7,540 nucleotides of DNA, from positions 1-7,540 of the forward strand of contig CAMVPV010000059.1 of assembly GCA_947169455.1 (NCBI GenBank), read 5' to 3'. The notes beneath the pieces are model-generated. The model was not told where the DNA came from. It ran no database searches and was given only the letters and a program-made list of their open reading frames with translations. The position numbers were made by a program, and so were the translations under genes. Shown here in pieces: positions 1-5,050 of this stretch (positions within the stretch are counted from its first letter, which is position 1; each line of letters begins with the position of its first letter). This DNA is from an uncultured Clostridia bacterium (lineage in GTDB: Bacteria > Bacillota_A > Clostridia > Oscillospirales > Ruminococcaceae).

Positions 1-30
1 CAGAGCCATGGCAATGAGGACAAGGCACAT
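1..30 (-). CDS. Possible start of a further minus-strand gene (partial, leaves the window)
   Basis: Eleven bases past the stop codon of the 42-362 frame, the minus strand has an ATG followed by an open, hydrophobic run of ten codons reading MCLVLIAMAL up to the window edge. Such a start would suit a signal peptide or a first membrane helix, and the close spacing would suit an operon with the preceding frame. There is no recognisable Shine-Dalgarno sequence, only an A-rich stretch, and ten codons are too few to identify anything. This is a tentative call that rests on position and hydrophobicity alone. Confidence 0.25.
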   Translation of the reverse strand, partial: MCLVLIAMAL

Positions 31-41
31 ATTTTTTCAGT

Positions 42-362
42 TTATATCTCTGCTGTATAAGTTTCCTCGCGGTAAACGCCTTCATAATTATTGTCGCCCT
101 TATGAACGCCGGATATGGATACTATTCTTCTGCCGTTCTCAGTTCTTTCGCCTGTAATGTCCCATTCGTCAGCCTCAGTGCCGTACCAGATTACACTTCT
201 GCCGCAAGTAATGCCCGGGATATAAACTCTGTCTTCAAGGACGTCTGACTCATCAGTCACATCCTTGAATCTGTGAAGCCTGCTGCTGCTTGAAAAAAAC
301 AGGGCGGTCGCAAATGCGGAGGCTATGCTCGCAAGACCGGACAGAAGACCGAACATAGTCAC
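42..362 (-). CDS. Small hypothetical protein with an N-terminal hydrophobic segment
   Basis: This 106-codon frame starts at GTG (362) or at an ATG two codons later (356) and ends in TAA. Residues about 4-24 are hydrophobic and could form a signal anchor or one membrane helix, followed by a serine run and a basic patch. The remainder is polar, with a Trp-Tyr-Gly and an Asp-Glu-Trp-Asp stretch, and could be an exported or cell-surface tail. I do not recognise the family. Codon choice is plausible for the organism but less G/C-ending than in aspS. A TAG stop lies directly upstream of the GTG, and the only ribosome-binding candidate (AGGTG, a few bases before the ATG) is weak and poorly spaced. 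Its 5' end overlaps the 5' end of the plus-strand SUFU gene, which is unusual for two intact divergent genes. It may be intact, a remnant, or chance. Confidence 0.45.
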   Translation of the reverse strand: MTMFGLLSGLASIASAFATALFFSSSSRLHRFKDVTDESDVLEDRVYIPGITCGRSVIWYGTEADEWDITGERTENGRRIVSISGVHKGDNNYEGVYREETYTAEI

Positions 363-873
363 CTACGACAGCGCCGACAAGAAAAAGAAAATGGATATAA
401 TCTCGTTCGGGGATGTTCCCGCGACCGGGCTGACTACCTTCGCAACGATAGGGCTTAACCGCAAGGACATCGCGCTGACCTACGAGGAACGCAGCATACG
501 CATCGAGCTTGTAGGGCTGTGCGATACGCGCTACACCGTGCAGTTCGCACACCTGATGAGCTCGGCGGCGTTTGAGATATTCGATATGCAGACCTGCCGC
601 CCCGGAACGATAATACCCGGCGCAGCGGGGGCATACGTTCCCGACAGCGATATGAAGCATATACTTCTGAAGCCGCCGTTCGCATGGGACGACTGGTCAA
701 GGCGCGTGCGGAATTTCGTGATAGAGGACAGGCAGATCGAATGGCTCATGCCGGTGCCCATCTCACAGGCGGAGGCTGAATTCCTGCGCGATAACGGCGC
801 GGACAAGCTCGATGATCTGTTCGTTGAAAAGAATGTCGATATCGCAAATCTGCTCAGGCAGAGCGCGATATAG
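325..873 (+). CDS. SUFU-domain (suppressor of fused-like) protein, 5' end uncertain or truncated
   Basis: The 182-residue product resembles bacterial suppressor-of-fused domain proteins. Visible landmarks are the early strand and loop MDIISFGDVPATGLTTFATI (residues 23-42), a central IRIELVG strand (58-64), and the C-terminal signature EWLMPVPISQAEAEFL (139-153). A closing segment carries FVEKNVDI (166-173). Bacterial SUFU-family proteins are known mostly as standalone cytoplasmic proteins, and many act as immunity proteins beside polymorphic toxins; no toxin gene is visible here. Family members usually carry some 20-30 more residues before the segment matching residue 9 onward. The ATG at 325 has no clear ribosome binding site. 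Upstream the frame is open only to a TGA at 274-276, without another ATG. A second ATG at 391 would start inside the conserved domain. The gene therefore looks 5'-truncated or rearranged. It is followed, 50 nt on and with no terminator, by aspS. Confidence 0.7.
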   Translation: MLARPDRRPNIVTYDSADKKKKMDIISFGDVPATGLTTFATIGLNRKDIALTYEERSIRIELVGLCDTRYTVQFAHLMSSAAFEIFDMQTCRPGTIIPGAAGAYVPDSDMKHILLKPPFAWDDWSRRVRNFVIEDRQIEWLMPVPISQAEAEFLRDNGADKLDDLFVEKNVDIANLLRQSAI

Positions 874-903
874 CTCCATAGGCACAAAATATAAATATTA
901 TCC

Positions 904-909
904 GAAAGG
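904..909 (+). promoter_or_regulatory. Weak ribosome binding site for aspS
   Basis: GAAAGG is the only purine-rich Shine-Dalgarno candidate before the aspS ATG at 924. Its 14-nt spacing is longer than usual. The next in-frame ATG, at 936, has no better site, so 924 is kept. The 50-nt gap between the SUFU stop and aspS is AT-rich near 889-901 (TATAAAT and TATTAT strings) but has no matching -35 element, and it is too short for a T-box leader. Confidence 0.4.
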
Positions 910-923
910 CAAGTGTATCAATT

Positions 924-2696
924 ATGGCAGACAATATGCAGGGTCTGAAAAGAGACCGCTACTGCGGCGAGGTAAAGGACACAGATACCGAAGTCACCGT
1001 GGGCGGCTATGTACAGAAAATGAGGAACCTCGGAAATCTTATCTTCATAGATCTCCGCGACAGAACAGGTATCGTACAGCTGGCGTTCAACGATTCCACC
1101 GACAGGGAGATATTCGAGAAGGCAGCCTCCTGCCGCACCGAATTCGTACTCCTCGTCAAGGGAAATGTACGCGAGCGTGAAAGCAAGAACCCCGATCTTC
1201 CCACCGGAAATATCGAGATATTCGTTACCGATCTCCGCATACTCGCAAAGGCGCAGACCACCCCGTTCGAGATACTCGACAACACCACCGCGTTTGAGGA
1301 TCTCCGCCTCAAATACCGCTATCTTGATCTCCGCAGACCCACTCTCCAGAAAAATATCATGATGCGCAGCAAGATAGCCAAGACTGCACGCGATTATTTC
1401 TATGAGAACGGCTTCATCGAGATCGAAACACCGATGATGATACGTTCCACACCCGAGGGCGCGCGCGATTACCTCGTGCCGTCGAGGATACATCCGGGCA
1501 GCTTCTATGCGCTGCCGCAGTCCCCGCAGATATACAAGCAGCTTCTGATGATCGCCGGTTTCGACCGCTATATACAGCTTGCGCGCTGCTTCCGCGATGA
1601 GGATCTCCGCGCAGACAGACAGCCCGAATTCACACAGATAGATATGGAGATGTCCTTCGTCACCGAGGAGGACATCATGCAGATAGCCGAGGGACTTATC
1701 AGCAGGCTTTTCCGCGATGTTCTCGGCAGGGATGTACCGCTCCCGCTGCCCCGCATGACCTACACCGAGGCTATGGAGCGCTTCGGTTCGGATAAGCCGG
1801 ATACCCGCTTCGGGATGGAGATAACCGATATATCCGACCTCGTTAAGAACAGCGGCTTCGGCGTATTCGCAAACGCAGTTGCAGACGGCGGTTCGGTGCG
1901 TGCTATCACCGCGAAGAACGGCGCAAAGACGCTCTCACGCAAGGAAATGGACAAGCTCATCGAATTTTCAAAGGGCATCGGTGCAAAGGGGCTCTCCTAC
2001 ATCCGCTGGACAGAGGATGCTCCCTCCTGCTCGTTCGGCAAATTCATGGCAGAGGGCGAGCTTGACGCCATCATCAAGGCAGTCGGCGCAGAAAAGGGCG
2101 ATGCAGTCATCATAGCCGCCGATAAGAACAAGGTCGTTCTGCCCGTTCTTGGCGCGATACGCCTGAAGGTCGCAAAGCAGCTCGATATCATCCCCGAGGA
2201 TAAGTTCAACTTCCTTTGGATCACACAGTTCCCGTTCTTTGAATGGAACGACGAGACAAACCACTGGGACGCTATGCACCACCCGTTCACCATGCCTATG
2301 GACGAATGTCTGCAATATCTCGATTCCGCTCCCGAGAAGGTATTCGCGAAAGCATACGACCTCGTGCTGAACGGCACTGAGCTTTCGAGCGGCTCCATAA
2401 GAATAACCGATTACGAATTGCAGCAGAAGATGTTTGAGTCGCTCGGTCTGACCGATGAGGAGATACAGACCAAGTTCGGATTCCTTGTTGAGGCATATAA
2501 ATACGGCGCCGCTCCGCACGGCGGAATGGGCATCGGGCTCGACCGCCTTGCGATGATCATGTGCGGAACGGACAGCCTGCGCGACGTGACAGCATTCCCG
2601 AAGGTACAGAATGCATCCGAACTGATGTCCGGCTGCCCCTGCCCCGTAGATGAGGACAGCCTGAAGATACTCGGCATCAACGTTTCACAAGAATAA
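924..2696 (+). CDS. aspS: Aspartate--tRNA ligase (AspRS), bacterial type
   Basis: This cytoplasmic class II aminoacyl-tRNA synthetase attaches aspartate to tRNA-Asp using ATP. The 590-residue length is normal for the bacterial enzyme. An OB-fold anticodon-binding domain occupies about residues 1-105 (WITH-type barrel ending in GNIEIFV). Class II motif 1 follows (FIEIETPMM, 164-172), then the TPEGARDYLVPSR and YALPQSPQ segments of the aspartate site. Motif 2 is FRDEDLRADRQPEFTQID (223-240). The bacterial insertion (GAD) domain lies about 290-415, the segment HHPFTMP (452-458) is typical, and motif 3 is GMGIGLDRLAMI (534-545) with its ATP-binding arginine. All catalytic signatures are intact. 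Leu36 and Lys88 match the residues of tRNA-Asp-specific (discriminating) enzymes. The next gene starts 15 nt downstream on the same strand, suggesting co-transcription. No leader RNA is visible upstream. The call is secure. Confidence 0.98.
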   Translation: MADNMQGLKRDRYCGEVKDTDTEVTVGGYVQKMRNLGNLIFIDLRDRTGIVQLAFNDSTDREIFEKAASCRTEFVLLVKGNVRERESKNPDLPTGNIEIFVTDLRILAKAQTTPFEILDNTTAFEDLRLKYRYLDLRRPTLQKNIMMRSKIAKTARDYFYENGFIEIETPMMIRSTPEGARDYLVPSRIHPGSFYALPQSPQIYKQLLMIAGFDRYIQLARCFRDEDLRADRQPEFTQIDMEMSFVTEEDIMQIAEGLISRLFRDVLGRDVPLPLPRMTYTEAMERFGSDKPDTRFGMEITDISDLVKNSGFGVFANAVADGGSVRAITAKNGAKTLSRKEMDKLIEFSKGIGAKGLSYIRWTEDAPSCSFGKFMAEGELDAIIKAVGAEKGDAVIIAADKNKVVLPVLGAIRLKVAKQLDIIPEDKFNFLWITQFPFFEWNDETNHWDAMHHPFTMPMDECLQYLDSAPEKVFAKAYDLVLNGTELSSGSIRITDYELQQKMFESLGLTDEEIQTKFGFLVEAYKYGAAPHGGMGIGLDRLAMIMCGTDSLRDVTAFPKVQNASELMSGCPCPVDEDSLKILGINVSQE

Positions 2697-2697
2697 C

Positions 2698-2707
2698 AGA
2701 GGTGAGG
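2698..2707 (+). promoter_or_regulatory. Ribosome binding site of the zinc-ribbon membrane protein gene
   Basis: AGAGGTGAGG lies immediately after the aspS stop codon and 4-9 nt before the ATG at 2712, depending on which AGG/GAGG pairs with 16S rRNA. It fixes the start of the downstream gene and supports translation from an aspS read-through transcript. Confidence 0.7.
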
Positions 2708-2711
2708 CTGT

Positions 2712-3374
2712 ATGCAGATCTGCCGCAAATGCGGTGTTTCGGTCAGCGGCAGCAAAAGCTGCTGTCCGCTCTGTCAGGGCAAGCTGATAGGCGTTGCCGA
2801 ACAGGATGCCTATCCGGATATCCCGCTCCCGAAGTATTCACGGCACTTTCTTTTCCGCACGATGACCTTCGCCGCGATAACCATTTCGGTGATAGTCTAT
2901 GCACTTAATATGCTGATCGACCCCTCGTTCATGTGGAGCAGGATAGTCATGCTCGGTGTGCTGTGCGGATGGATAGCGGGCACAGTGGCGGTCTGGTACA
3001 GAAAGCGCATCATCAAGAACATCATGTGGGAGCTTATACTGATAGTCCCGATGTGCATCGCGTGGGATCTCAACACGTCGGACAGGCTGAGCTGGTCGGT
3101 GGACTTCGTGTTCCCGTGCATGGTCGCAGCCGCGGTACTGTCAACGTTCCTGATCTCCTTCATAATGAAGTACCCTCCGCAGGAATTCATAATATATATA
3201 TTCCTGGAGTCCGTGTGCGGTCTGATACCCTTCGTGCTCGTGCTGAACGATATCGTCACGATAAAGCTTCCGTCGGTGCTGTGCTCTACGCTGTGTGCGG
3301 TGTTCATCGCCGCGATGCTTCTGTTCATGGGCAGAAGCACCGGCAGTGAGGTGAAGCGTAAATTTCATCTCTGA
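2712..3374 (+). CDS. Zinc-ribbon multi-pass membrane protein (DUF6320-like)
   Basis: The 220-residue product begins with a compact zinc ribbon: Cys4-x2-Cys7 and Cys18-x2-Cys21, the spacing expected for a structural zinc knuckle. A short linker holding the Tyr-Pro-Asp-Ile-Pro stretch (34-38) leads to a membrane region. I count about six hydrophobic segments, near residues 49-69, 78-96, 104-119, 129-151, 158-178 and 187-207. The tail is short and basic. This architecture matches a Firmicutes family of unknown function that I recall as DUF6320; the assignment is from memory of the architecture, not a search. By its topology the ribbon should lie on the cytoplasmic side. It sits 15 nt after aspS behind a good Shine-Dalgarno site, so it is probably co-transcribed, although a functional link to tRNA charging is not implied. 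No catalytic residues are evident. Function unknown. Confidence 0.85.
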   Translation: MQICRKCGVSVSGSKSCCPLCQGKLIGVAEQDAYPDIPLPKYSRHFLFRTMTFAAITISVIVYALNMLIDPSFMWSRIVMLGVLCGWIAGTVAVWYRKRIIKNIMWELILIVPMCIAWDLNTSDRLSWSVDFVFPCMVAAAVLSTFLISFIMKYPPQEFIIYIFLESVCGLIPFVLVLNDIVTIKLPSVLCSTLCAVFIAAMLLFMGRSTGSEVKRKFHL

Positions 3375-3390
3375 TCGTGCCGGAGATAAT

Positions 3391-3439
3391 GATACAAAAA
3401 ATATCCGCAGTTGTTATTGCTTTCAGTAACAGCTGCGGA
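3391..3439 (-). terminator. Rho-independent terminator of the symporter gene, between convergent genes
   Basis: The segment 3404-3419 pairs with 3424-3439 as a 16-bp stem with two G-U wobbles and a CTTT loop. Read on the minus strand the stem is followed by TATTTTTTG (3394-3402), the uridine tract of an intrinsic terminator. It begins 44 nt past the symporter stop codon. Read on the plus strand the stem is followed only by AATTTCAG, so it would end transcription of the aspS block less efficiently, though it may serve both directions. Confidence 0.85.
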
Positions 3440-3482
3440 AATTTCAGCCCTCAGTACATACAGGCAATGACATCGGACAGCC

Positions 3483-4298
3483 TCACTGTATCATTCCCGC
3501 ACATTCCCCGGCCCCCCTCTTCCCTTCCCGCTTCTTCTGCAGATTGGAGACCACCATTGTGCAGGATGCGTCGCCGGTGATATTCACCACTGTACGCCCC
3601 ATATCGAAGATGCGGTCAACACCGGCAACCAGCGCTATGCCCTCGACGGGAAGTCCTACTGACTGGAGAACCATAGCAAGCATTACCATTCCGGCGCCGG
3701 GGACCCCCGCCGTACCTATCGAGGACAGCGTTGCAGTCATTACGATGGTCAGCATCTGCGGGAATGTGAGGTTTATCCCGTAGCAGGACGCGATGAATAC
3801 CGCGCACACGCCCTGATATATAGCGGTGCCGTCCATATTGATAGTAGCGCCGAGCGGCAGCACGAAGGATGCGACCTCCTTGTCAGCGCCCATTTTCTGC
3901 GTACATTCGAGGTTCATCGGCAGTGTGCCCACCGACGAAGCCGACGAGAAAGCGAAGATTATCGCGGGCAGCATACCCTTGAAGAAAGCTATCGGTCCCA
4001 GTCCGCCGAGGATCTTTACCGACATGGAATATACCAGCACCGCGTGGACGACATAGCACAGATATGCCACCAGAAGCACCTTTGCGAGCGAACCGAGCAC
4101 CGCCGGACCGTTTTCGGCGACTACGGGACAAAGCAGACAGAACACGCCGACCGGTGAGAGCGTCAGTATCATTTCCATAGCCTTCATGCAGATATCATTG
4201 ACGGTGTTCACCAGTTTGAAATCCATCTCATCGCGCTTATCCGCGACAAGTATCAGTGCAAATCCGATAATGAGCGACGCTACTATGATCTGGAGCAT
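3483..4298 (-). CDS. C-terminal fragment of the DAACS symporter carrying the transport core
   Basis: The fragment has 271 codons from an in-frame ATG at 4298, in a different frame from the upstream piece and overlapping it by 16 nt. It holds the complete substrate core of the family. The HP1 serine-rich tip is SSASSVGTLP (118-127), the NMDGT ion-binding motif is at 154-158, and the HP2 tip GTAGVPGAG is at 195-203. The last helix has D232, R235, T236, N239 and GD at 242-243. The arginine corresponds to Arg397 of GltPh, which pairs with the side-chain carboxylate, so an acidic amino acid or dicarboxylate was the likely substrate. The charged C-terminal tail KKREGKRG is ordinary. The upstream GGGA (minus strand) is a poor ribosome binding site, so re-initiation here is possible but unproven. 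Confidence 0.8.
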   Translation of the reverse strand: MLQIIVASLIIGFALILVADKRDEMDFKLVNTVNDICMKAMEMILTLSPVGVFCLLCPVVAENGPAVLGSLAKVLLVAYLCYVVHAVLVYSMSVKILGGLGPIAFFKGMLPAIIFAFSSASSVGTLPMNLECTQKMGADKEVASFVLPLGATINMDGTAIYQGVCAVFIASCYGINLTFPQMLTIVMTATLSSIGTAGVPGAGMVMLAMVLQSVGLPVEGIALVAGVDRIFDMGRTVVNITGDASCTMVVSNLQKKREGKRGAGECAGMIQ

Positions 4299-4732
4299 AT
4301 TTGCGGGAACAGTCCCACAAGCGTATCCATGAAATTGACTGTAGTCGCGGACGGCTCATAGGAAAGTTCGGAGGTGGAGAGCGCAGGGAATATCCCCTTG
4401 AAGAGATTGGAGAAGAAAAGTCCTATCGCCACGGCGAATGCAGTGGTGCACATATAGTACAGCACGGTCGTTCCGCCGATTGTGCCGACCTTCTTGATAT
4501 CGCGCATGGACACGACGCCCGCCATTATCGAGAAAAACACAAGAGGACAGACTATCCATTTAACGAGATTGAGGAAGATCGTTCCGAACGGCTTGATGTA
4601 GCCGGTCGCTATTTCCGGAGCGCCGGTCATCGCTATACCGACGATGATCGCCAGTACAAGTGCGGCGAAGATCTGGACTGAAAGTGCCGGTCTCTTTTTT
4701 TTGGCTGCTGTTGTTTCTGTTGTTTTTCCCAT
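4283..4732 (-). CDS. N-terminal fragment of the DAACS symporter
   Basis: The fragment has 149 codons, starting at the ATG at 4732 after an AAAGGGGG ribosome binding site. The polar, lysine-rich beginning precedes a first helix (about residues 18-38). Next come the YIKPFGTIFLNLVKWIVCPLVFFSI stretch (45-69), which corresponds to the second helix, and a third helix around 89-112. The loop then reaches MDTLVGLFP (about 135-143), after which reading continues into the out-of-frame residues QICSRS and a TAG stop. These correspond to the first three helices of the family, part of the trimerisation and transport scaffold. On its own the piece carries no substrate site and is not expected to transport. 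Confidence 0.8.
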   Translation of the reverse strand: MGKTTETTAAKKKRPALSVQIFAALVLAIIVGIAMTGAPEIATGYIKPFGTIFLNLVKWIVCPLVFFSIMAGVVSMRDIKKVGTIGGTTVLYYMCTTAFAVAIGLFFSNLFKGIFPALSTSELSYEPSATTVNFMDTLVGLFPQICSRS

Positions 4733-4739
4733 AGTTTTT

Positions 4740-4747
4740 CCCCCTTT
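4740..4747 (-). promoter_or_regulatory. Ribosome binding site of the symporter gene
   Basis: On the minus strand AAAGGGGG ends 7 nt before the ATG at 4732. This is a strong, correctly spaced Shine-Dalgarno site and decides the start codon of the N-terminal fragment. Confidence 0.75.
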
Positions 4748-4800
4748 TTTAGGTTTGGTGAGTGCTTTTTTTCGTAACCGACAGATTACTATATAGAAAT

Positions 4801-4829
4801 ATTATACAATAAATTTACATATTTGTCAA
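4801..4829 (-). promoter_or_regulatory. Consensus sigma-70/sigma-A promoter of the symporter gene
   Basis: Read on the minus strand, TTGACA (4829-4824) and TATAAT (4806-4801) both match the consensus at every position and are separated by exactly 17 nt. Transcription should begin near 4794-4795, giving a leader of about 62 nt with no strong hairpin. The DNA around the hexamers is very AT-rich, unlike the neighbouring genes. No operator could be identified with confidence, although a large palindrome lies 31 bp upstream of the -35 element. Confidence 0.9.
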
Positions 4830-4859
4830 CATTTTTGCAGAATATGTCTCATCCGGATA

Positions 4860-4964
4860 TATTACTTCGGCAATTAAATATCTATAATAAACATAAAACA
4901 TTTTCCAATAGATACAGCTTTATGTTATATTTGATTTTATCGATAAATAATTGCCGAAGTAATA
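4860..4964. repeat. 105-nt imperfect palindrome, MITE-like
   Basis: The arm ATTACTTCGGCAATTA at 4861-4876 is repeated exactly in inverted orientation at 4948-4963, and the flanking T4860 and A4964 also pair. Pairing continues inward, 4877-4887 with 4937-4947 at 8 of 11 positions, and again as AACATAAA (4890-4897) with TTTATGTT (4919-4926). An alternative inner pairing joins TATCTAT (4879-4885) and ATAGATA (4908-4914). The element is AT-rich and encodes nothing. TA at both outer edges would fit the target duplication of IS630/Tc1-mariner-type miniature elements, but because TA is self-complementary this cannot be told apart from one more base pair. It lies between the purL terminator and the symporter promoter. 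It might instead be a structured RNA or DNA regulatory site. Confidence 0.65.
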
Positions 4965-5007
4965 AAAACCGCGTCCTGTTGACCGGTACATCAACAGACG
5001 CGGTTTT
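4965..5007 (-). terminator. Strong intrinsic terminator after purL, bidirectional in form
   Basis: AAAACCGCGT (4965-4974) pairs with ACGCGGTTTT (4998-5007), and CTGTTGA (4976-4982) with TCAACAG (4991-4997). This gives a 17-bp stem with a single bulged C and an 8-nt loop. On the minus strand it is followed by TTTTTATT, 44 nt downstream of the purL stop. On the plus strand the stem is followed by GTTTT, so it could also stop transcripts coming from the left. Its far end abuts the large palindrome. Confidence 0.9.
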
Positions 5008-5050
5008 GTTTTAAATATTCATATCATCCGTTCAAAAGCCTGCCGCCTGC

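Larger units (their letters stand above)
3483..4732 (-). pseudogene. Dicarboxylate/amino acid:cation symporter (DAACS, GltP/DctA-like), frame-disrupted
   Basis: Two adjoining minus-strand frames, 4283-4732 and 3483-4298, together encode one protein of the DAACS/SLC1 family. These inner-membrane trimeric transporters drive uptake of glutamate, aspartate or C4-dicarboxylates with sodium or protons. The first frame ends in TAG just where the second begins in another frame. Aligned with the archaeal homologue GltPh as I remember it, the eleven residues between the Pro of the LLDIVP-like segment and the following VLPTIFF-like helix are reduced to 5 nt here. That is a deficit of about 28 nt, which also explains the frame change. 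A single-base error would not remove these residues. The remainder, including all substrate-binding signatures, is well conserved. It has a consensus promoter, a good ribosome binding site and a terminator, so the damage may be recent. Alternatives are an assembly error, or independent translation of both halves. Confidence 0.85.

Noticed and set aside
325..873. Polymorphic toxin-immunity module built on the SUFU gene
   Set aside because: SUFU proteins often serve as immunity proteins, but no toxin, secretion or repeat-containing partner is visible here, so the system cannot be claimed.
918..2519. Long minus-strand frames opposite aspS (918-1493 and 1968-2519)
   Set aside because: They are mirror frames of a fully conserved aspS and show no recognisable domain or start signal.
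2933..3349. A 138-codon plus-strand frame and minus-strand frames within the zinc-ribbon gene
   Set aside because: They overlap a gene with a clear ribosome binding site, cysteine motif and membrane helices. Their histidine- and arginine-rich translations are typical of shadow frames.
4305..4307. Programmed ribosomal frameshift at the symporter break
   Set aside because: There is no slippery heptamer, only a three-base run, no downstream pseudoknot is apparent, and the family residues missing at this point would still be absent after a shift.
4965..4976. ACCGCG string resembling the conserved T-box antiterminator sequence
   Set aside because: The preceding TGGN of the T-box is absent, the string is simply one arm of the purL terminator stem, and no plus-strand aminoacyl-tRNA or amino-acid gene follows it.
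4823..5014. A 63-codon plus-strand frame across the palindrome and terminator
   Set aside because: It covers a promoter, a palindrome and a terminator hairpin, has low-complexity translation and no ribosome binding site.
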